Source: CALAED01 sp937891035
Lineage (GTDB): Bacteria > Actinomycetota > Actinomycetes > Streptosporangiales > Streptosporangiaceae
Assembly: GCA_035642125.1 (NCBI GenBank)
Contig: DASQSZ010000186.1
Location: forward strand, 1-9,507
Direction: 5' to 3'
DNA: 9,507 nt
The notes under the pieces are model-generated. The model saw only the letters and a list, made by a program, of their open reading frames with translations. It made no database searches and was not told where the DNA came from. Position 1 is the first letter of the stretch. Every line of letters begins with the position of its first letter. Of this stretch, positions 6,284-9,507 are shown in pieces. A program made the position numbers and the translations under genes.

Positions 6284-6343
6284 GGGACCCCCGTACCACG
6301 ACCGTACCCGCGGGCGTCGCCGTCTTGGACGGAAGCTAACGAA

Positions 6344-6401
6344 CATCGGGCGAATACATGGACGAAAGCAACACAAGCCCCCACCATCGGACGAATCATG
6401 G
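6344..6401. repeat. Imperfect direct repeat in the ftsB-DUF501 spacer
   Basis: CATCGGGCGAATACATGG (6344-6361) recurs as CATCGGACGAATCATGG (6385-6401), with one substitution and one single-base deletion, start to start 41 bp. The spacer (6270-6451) also has several copies of CGAGAC between 6411 and 6436. No ORF with coding character is seen in it on either strand. It may hold a promoter or regulator site for the DUF501-ppx pair. Confidence 0.45.
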
Positions 6402-6451
6402 GCACACCATCGAGACACGAAGAACGAGACGAGACACCAGGCACGCCCGGC

Positions 6452-6901
6452 TCAGCGCCCCTCGTCGGCTGCTTCCACCGATCGCCACAGCGTCACGTAC
6501 CACGGCGGCGGGTGCGGGGGCCGCCCCTGCCGTGCGGCCGGCCCACTCGGCTTGCTGCCGTCGAGGACGACGTAGCACTTCTCACCCGGCATGCAGTAGT
6601 GCAGGCGGCGGCGCGCCTCTCGTTTGATGTACGCCTCATCGCCGAGCCGCTGCTTGTGCCGCGCGAGCTGCTCGACCTGTCGCTGCGCCGTCTGCTGTTG
6701 CTCGCGCAGCGCGGCGATCTCGCGGCGCTGGGCGATGTATTCCCTGATGGGATAGGCGAGACTCAGCGCGATCGCGCACACCACGACCGCCAAGATGGCG
6801 GCCCGGCTGGTCAGGTGAGCGCGGGACCGGCCCCCCGCGGCGGCGTCCGCCGCGGTGGCCGTACGGGGGGCGTCGGTACCGGCCATCGAACGCCCGGTCA
6901 C
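6452..6901 (-). CDS. ftsB: FtsB/DivIC-type septum formation initiator
   Basis: This 149-aa bitopic membrane protein belongs to the divisome subcomplex (FtsQ/FtsL/FtsB, or DivIB/FtsL/DivIC) that activates septal peptidoglycan synthesis. An Ala-, Arg- and Thr-rich cytoplasmic tail (1-31) precedes one transmembrane helix (about 33-50). A coiled coil follows (about 52-86, with Gln- and Arg-rich heptads), then the conserved block GDEAYIKREARRRLHYCMPGE (87-107) on the outer face and a Pro-rich C-terminus. Cys103 and Cys109 bracket the PGE motif. GTG 6901 overlaps the eno stop as GTGA, which suggests translational coupling; ATG 6886 (144 aa) is an alternative. Position directly after eno is the usual actinobacterial arrangement, and expression is presumably from the eno promoter. 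Confidence 0.9.
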   Translation of the reverse strand: MTGRSMAGTDAPRTATAADAAAGGRSRAHLTSRAAILAVVVCAIALSLAYPIREYIAQRREIAALREQQQTAQRQVEQLARHKQRLGDEAYIKREARRRLHYCMPGEKCYVVLDGSKPSGPAARQGRPPHPPPWYVTLWRSVEAADEGR

Positions 6902-8181
6902 CCGTCTCGGCGGAATCTGGGGAACGCCCCGGCTCCCGCGTAGCGGGCGGCGTCGTCGAGTAGCTCCTCGATGCGCAGGAGCTGGTTGTACTTCGCGACG
7001 CGGTCGCTGCGCGCGGGGGCACCCGTCTTGATCTGCCCGGAGTTGGTCGCCACCACCAGGTCGGCGATCGTGGCGTCCTCGGTCTCACCGGACCGGTGGC
7101 TCACCATGCACGTGTAGGCACTGCGGTGCGCGAGCGCGACCGCCTCGAGCGTCTCGGTGAGCGTGCCGATCTGGTTGACTTTGACCAGCAGCGAGTTGGC
7201 CGTGCCGGTTTCGATGCCGCGCCCCAGCCGCTCGATGTTGGTGACGAACAGGTCGTCGCCGACGATCTGCACGCCGCCGCCGAGCGCCTCGGTCAGCGCT
7301 CGCCACCCATCCCAGTCCTCCTCGGCCAGCGGATCTTCGAGCGAGACGAGCGGGTAGGCGCCGATCAGGTCGCGGTAGTAGGCCGTCATGTCGTCGGCCG
7401 ACCGCTTCGCGCCTTCGAATTCATACGAACCGCTGGAGTAGAACTCGGTGGCCGCCGCGTCGAGGGCCAGCGCGATGTCGCGGCCCGGGGTGAAGCCGGC
7501 CGCGCCGATCGCTTCGATGATGAGGTCGAGCGCGTGGCGGTTGCTGGGCAGGTCGGGAGCGAAGCCGCCCTCGTCGCCGAGGCCGGTGGACAGGCTCTTG
7601 GCCTTGAGCACGGACTTGAGCGCGTGGTAGACCTCGGCGCCCCAGCGCACCGCATCGCCGAACGTGGGCGCGCCGATCGGCGCGATCATGAACTCTTGGA
7701 TGTCGACGTTGGAGTCGGCGTGTGCGCCGCCGTTGAGGATGTTCATCATCGGCACCGGCAGGAGATGGGCGTTGGGCCCGCCGACGTACCGGAACAACGG
7801 CAGCCCGGCCGACTCGGCGGCGGCGTGCGCCACGGCCAGGCTGACGCCGAGGATGGCGTTCGCACCGAGCCGCGACTTGCCCGGCGTGCCGTCCAGGTCG
7901 ATCAAAGCCTGGTCGATCAACCGCTGGTCGGCGGCGTCGTAGCCGACGATGGCCGGGGCGATGTCGTCCTCGACCGCGGTGACGGCCTTTTGTACGCCCT
8001 TGCCGCCGTAGCGCTCCGCACCGTCGCGCAGCTCGACCGCCTCGAACTGACCGGTGGACGCCCCGCTCGGCACGGCCGCACGCCCTTCGCTGCCGTCGTC
8101 GAGCAGTACATCGACCTCGACGGTGGGATTGCCGCGGGAATCGAGGATCTCCCTGGCGACTACGGCATCGATCGACGACAC
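6898..8181 (-). CDS. eno: Enolase (2-phosphoglycerate dehydratase)
   Basis: The 427-aa glycolytic enzyme interconverts 2-phosphoglycerate and phosphoenolpyruvate in the cytoplasm. Residues are numbered from GTG 8181. The mobile catalytic loop SGASTG is at 39-44 and GGAHADSN (His154) at 151-158. The catalytic acid/base residues are Glu163, Glu204 (in GDEGGFAPD) and Lys334 (in LLVKVNQIG). The Mg2+ ligands are Asp241, Glu282 (SLEDP) and Asp309 (VGDD). SHRSGETED (361-369) and Lys385 complete the site; all expected residues are present. The frame is open upstream to 8394, but the family N-terminus (SSIDAVVAREILDSRGNP) starts at 8181, and AAGGAG-like sequence (AAGGAG, 8188-8193) lies 6 nt before GTG. 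Length is normal for bacteria. It heads the minus-strand block and overlaps ftsB by 4 bp. Confidence 0.99.
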   Translation of the reverse strand: MSSIDAVVAREILDSRGNPTVEVDVLLDDGSEGRAAVPSGASTGQFEAVELRDGAERYGGKGVQKAVTAVEDDIAPAIVGYDAADQRLIDQALIDLDGTPGKSRLGANAILGVSLAVAHAAAESAGLPLFRYVGGPNAHLLPVPMMNILNGGAHADSNVDIQEFMIAPIGAPTFGDAVRWGAEVYHALKSVLKAKSLSTGLGDEGGFAPDLPSNRHALDLIIEAIGAAGFTPGRDIALALDAAATEFYSSGSYEFEGAKRSADDMTAYYRDLIGAYPLVSLEDPLAEEDWDGWRALTEALGGGVQIVGDDLFVTNIERLGRGIETGTANSLLVKVNQIGTLTETLEAVALAHRSAYTCMVSHRSGETEDATIADLVVATNSGQIKTGAPARSDRVAKYNQLLRIEELLDDAARYAGAGAFPRFRRDG

Positions 8182-8195
8182 GAGGGGCTCCTTGG

Positions 8196-8210
8196 GATCT
8201 GGCTCAGATC
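8196..8210 (-). promoter_or_regulatory. Small hairpin abutting the eno ribosome binding site
   Basis: GATCTG (8196-8201) and CAGATC (8205-8210) form a perfect 6-bp stem with a 3-nt loop. In the eno leader it ends 2 nt before the AAGGAG at 8188-8193. It could modulate ribosome access or protect the mRNA 5' region; chance is also possible. Confidence 0.35.
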
Positions 8211-8223
8211 GACTTGGTGGTCC

Positions 8224-8253
8224 GTCCCGAGCGTAGTAGCCCCGGCGGCGTGG
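8224..8253 (-). promoter_or_regulatory. Tentative eno promoter
   Basis: On the minus strand TTCGGC (near 8248-8253) is followed after about 18 nt by TACGCT (near 8224-8229), which fits TANNNT for a -10. The -35 is weak. It would give an mRNA leader of about 40 nt containing the small hairpin. Candidate only. Confidence 0.22.
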
Positions 8254-8346
8254 GCCGAACTGGCACGCCGGGCCGGATTTCGCCCCTGTTACTGAACCGT
8301 TCCTCGCGGGACGTTGACCGACCTGAGGACGGTATTGTCCACTATA

Positions 8347-8380
8347 CGAGTTCAACCTACCTAAATTATAGGAATACTCG
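8347..8380. promoter_or_regulatory. AT-rich imperfect inverted repeat upstream of the importer gene, possible operator
   Basis: CGAGT (8347-8351) and CCTA (8356-8359) on the left mirror TAGG (8369-8372) and ACTCG (8376-8380) on the right, with inner spacings of 4 and 3 nt. The centre is AT-rich and includes a perfect TATAAT on the minus strand (8365-8370), without a matching -35. TTGTCC (8335-8340) and TACCTA (8358-8363), 17 nt apart, are possible plus-strand promoter elements overlapping the repeat. The site is about 40 bp upstream of the substrate-binding protein start, a typical place for a nutrient-responsive regulator. Confidence 0.42.
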
Positions 8381-8420
8381 GAAATACGGATCATCGAGGG
8401 AGTCGAGGGGAAGTGACGCG

Positions 8421-9470
8421 ATGAAAGCGCGGTCCGCCATCATGGCGATGGTCACTCTGGCCGGCGCGGGGGTGCTCGCGGCCTGCGGTGGCGCCGGCGA
8501 CTCATCGACGTCGCGATCGGGCGACGGCACGACGGTCACGCTCGGCTACTTCCCGAACATCACGCACGCCACCGCTCTCGTCGGGGTGCGAAAGGGCCTG
8601 TTCTCCAAGCACCTCGGCAGCGGCGTCAAACTCAGGACCGCCACCTTCAACGCCGGCCCGGCGGCGGTCGAGGCGATCTTCTCCGGCGCGGTCGACGCCT
8701 CGTACGTCGGTCCCAACCCGTCGATCAACGCGTGGGCGAAATCGCACGGCAAGGCAATCAAGATCATTGCCGGCGCCGCATCCGGAGGCGCCGCCCTCAT
8801 CGTGAAGCCGTCCATCAAGAGCGTGAACGACCTCAGGGGCAAAAAGATCGCGACCCCCCAGCTGGGCAACACCCAGGACGTGGCGCTGCGCTCCTGGCTC
8901 AAGCAGCGGGGGTTCGAGACCACAAAGGAGGGCGGCGGCGAGGTCAACATCCTGCCCCAGGACAACGCCCAGACCGTGCAGACCTTCGAGCAGGGCACGA
9001 TCGACGGCGCCTGGGTGCCGGAGCCGTACGCCTCCCGGCTGCTCATCGAAGGCAAGGGCATCAAGCTCGTCGACGAGAAGACCCTCTGGCCGGGCGGCAG
9101 GTTCGTGGTCACCGACCTCGTCGTCCGTACCGAGTTCATGCGCGAGCACCCGGACCTGGTGAAAAAGCTGCTCGCGGCATCGGTCGAGTCCAACGCCCAC
9201 ATCAACGACAACCCGGCCGACGCCGCGCGGACCGCCGACGACGCGCTGAAGGCGCTCACCGGCAAGTCGCTCGAGCCGGACGTGCTCGCCGCCGCGTTCG
9301 AGAACGTGACCTTCACCAATGACCCGATCGCCGCATCGCTTCGCGTGGGGGCCCGGCACGCCCAGGAGATCGGCCTGCTCGAACCCGTGGACCTGGACGG
9401 CATCTACGACCTCGGTCCGCTCAACGAGGTGCTCAGGGCCGGCGGCGCCGCGCAGGTGAGCGACCGATGA
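8421..9470 (+). CDS. ABC transporter substrate-binding lipoprotein, SsuA/TauA/NrtA-like (probable sulfonate-type importer)
   Basis: The 349-aa extracytoplasmic receptor delivers a small ligand to an ABC importer. A lipoprotein signal peptide runs from MKAR through a hydrophobic stretch to lipobox LAAC (19-22), so the mature protein is anchored by lipidated Cys22. The periplasmic-binding fold opens at TTVTLGYFPNITHATALVGVRKGLF (37-61), characteristic of the NMT1/SsuA/TauA group. Other family marks are GPAAVEAIFSGAVDASYVGPNP (79-100), VNDLRGKKIATPQLGNTQD (135-153) and TFEQGTIDGAWVPEPYA (188-204). ATG 8421 is chosen because it starts exactly at the signal peptide and GAGGGG (8405-8410) precedes it; the upstream open frame has no coding character. 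It is divergent from eno and overlaps the next gene by 4 bp. Aliphatic sulfonates are the likeliest ligand by resemblance, but nitrate, taurine or thiamine-precursor binders share this fold. Confidence 0.92.
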   Translation: MKARSAIMAMVTLAGAGVLAACGGAGDSSTSRSGDGTTVTLGYFPNITHATALVGVRKGLFSKHLGSGVKLRTATFNAGPAAVEAIFSGAVDASYVGPNPSINAWAKSHGKAIKIIAGAASGGAALIVKPSIKSVNDLRGKKIATPQLGNTQDVALRSWLKQRGFETTKEGGGEVNILPQDNAQTVQTFEQGTIDGAWVPEPYASRLLIEGKGIKLVDEKTLWPGGRFVVTDLVVRTEFMREHPDLVKKLLAASVESNAHINDNPADAARTADDALKALTGKSLEPDVLAAAFENVTFTNDPIAASLRVGARHAQEIGLLEPVDLDGIYDLGPLNEVLRAGGAAQVSDR

Positions 9471-9507
9471 GGGCCGGACTGAACCGGACCCTCCCATTCA
9501 CCGGCGG
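9467..9507 (+). CDS. Start of the next gene, cut by the window end; probable ABC importer component
   Basis: ATG at 9467 shares ATGA with the stop of the substrate-binding gene (4-bp overlap) and stays open for 13 full codons (MRAGLNRTLPFTG) to the window edge. No domain is visible in so short a piece. Its coupling to a substrate-binding protein makes an importer ATPase or permease the natural expectation. Confidence 0.6.
   Translation, partial: MRAGLNRTLPFTG

Noticed and set aside
6270..6444. Possible short minus-strand peptide with a hydrophobic start (reading MIRPMVGACVAF) in the ftsB-DUF501 spacer
   Set aside because: The frame runs on into DUF501 out of frame, has no ribosome binding site I trust and no recognisable similarity.
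7096..8295. 399-aa plus-strand open frame opposite eno
   Set aside because: Antisense shadow of the enolase gene caused by high-GC third positions; no recognisable domain.
8182..8394. 71-codon N-terminal extension of enolase
   Set aside because: Enolases start at the SSIDAVVAREILDSRGNP block; GTG 8181 has AAGGAG 6 nt upstream. The extension crosses the divergent promoter region.
1..9507. Mobile element, CRISPR array or defence system
   Set aside because: No transposase, integrase, regularly spaced repeat array or known defence domain appears in any frame; repeats seen are isolated and short.

Overview
The window is high-GC chromosomal DNA that reads as a Gram-positive actinomycete. It carries the conserved actinobacterial neighbourhood of enolase, an FtsB/DivIC-type septum protein, a DUF501 protein and a Ppx/GppA phosphatase, followed here by a family 5 uracil-DNA glycosylase, a type II NADH dehydrogenase and a tRNA. 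GTG and TTG starts, 4-bp stop/start overlaps and a Streptomyces-type Rex operator fit that assignment. I see no insertion sequence, phage gene, CRISPR array or other mobile element. I cannot name the genus.

Layout by position: a short-variable-arm tRNA on the minus strand (94-167); an AT-rich spacer with nested inverted repeats (168-346); ndh (347-1741, minus) with a perfect Rex operator just upstream (1768-1785); a GC-rich hairpin and the family 5 uracil-DNA glycosylase (2000-2788, minus); a WecG/TagA-type glycosyltransferase (2869-3687, minus) translationally coupled to a nucleotide-sugar epimerase/dehydratase (3684-4598, minus); ppx/gppA (4714-5658, minus) overlapping the DUF501 gene (5649-6269, minus); a 182-bp spacer with a direct repeat (6270-6451); ftsB/divIC (6452-6901, minus) overlapping eno by 4 bp (6898-8181, minus). 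A 239-bp divergent intergenic region follows (8182-8420). On the plus strand come a lipoprotein substrate-binding protein of an SsuA/TauA/NrtA-like ABC importer (8421-9470) and the first codons of the next gene, overlapping it by 4 bp (9467 to the window end).

Functionally, the minus-strand block mixes housekeeping functions: glycolysis (eno), division (ftsB), polyphosphate or (p)ppGpp turnover (ppx), uracil repair (UDG) and respiratory NADH oxidation under probable NADH/NAD+ control (ndh plus Rex site). The epimerase and glycosyltransferase pair stands apart as a small cell-envelope sugar module lying between ppx and the uracil-DNA glycosylase. The plus-strand genes look like the start of a separate importer operon, probably for a sulfonate or similar small anion.

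Most of the window is ordinary conserved chromosome. The items most worth a second look are the Rex operator at ndh, the tRNA whose anticodon loop lacks the universal U33, the embedded sugar module, and several inverted or direct repeats in the spacers.
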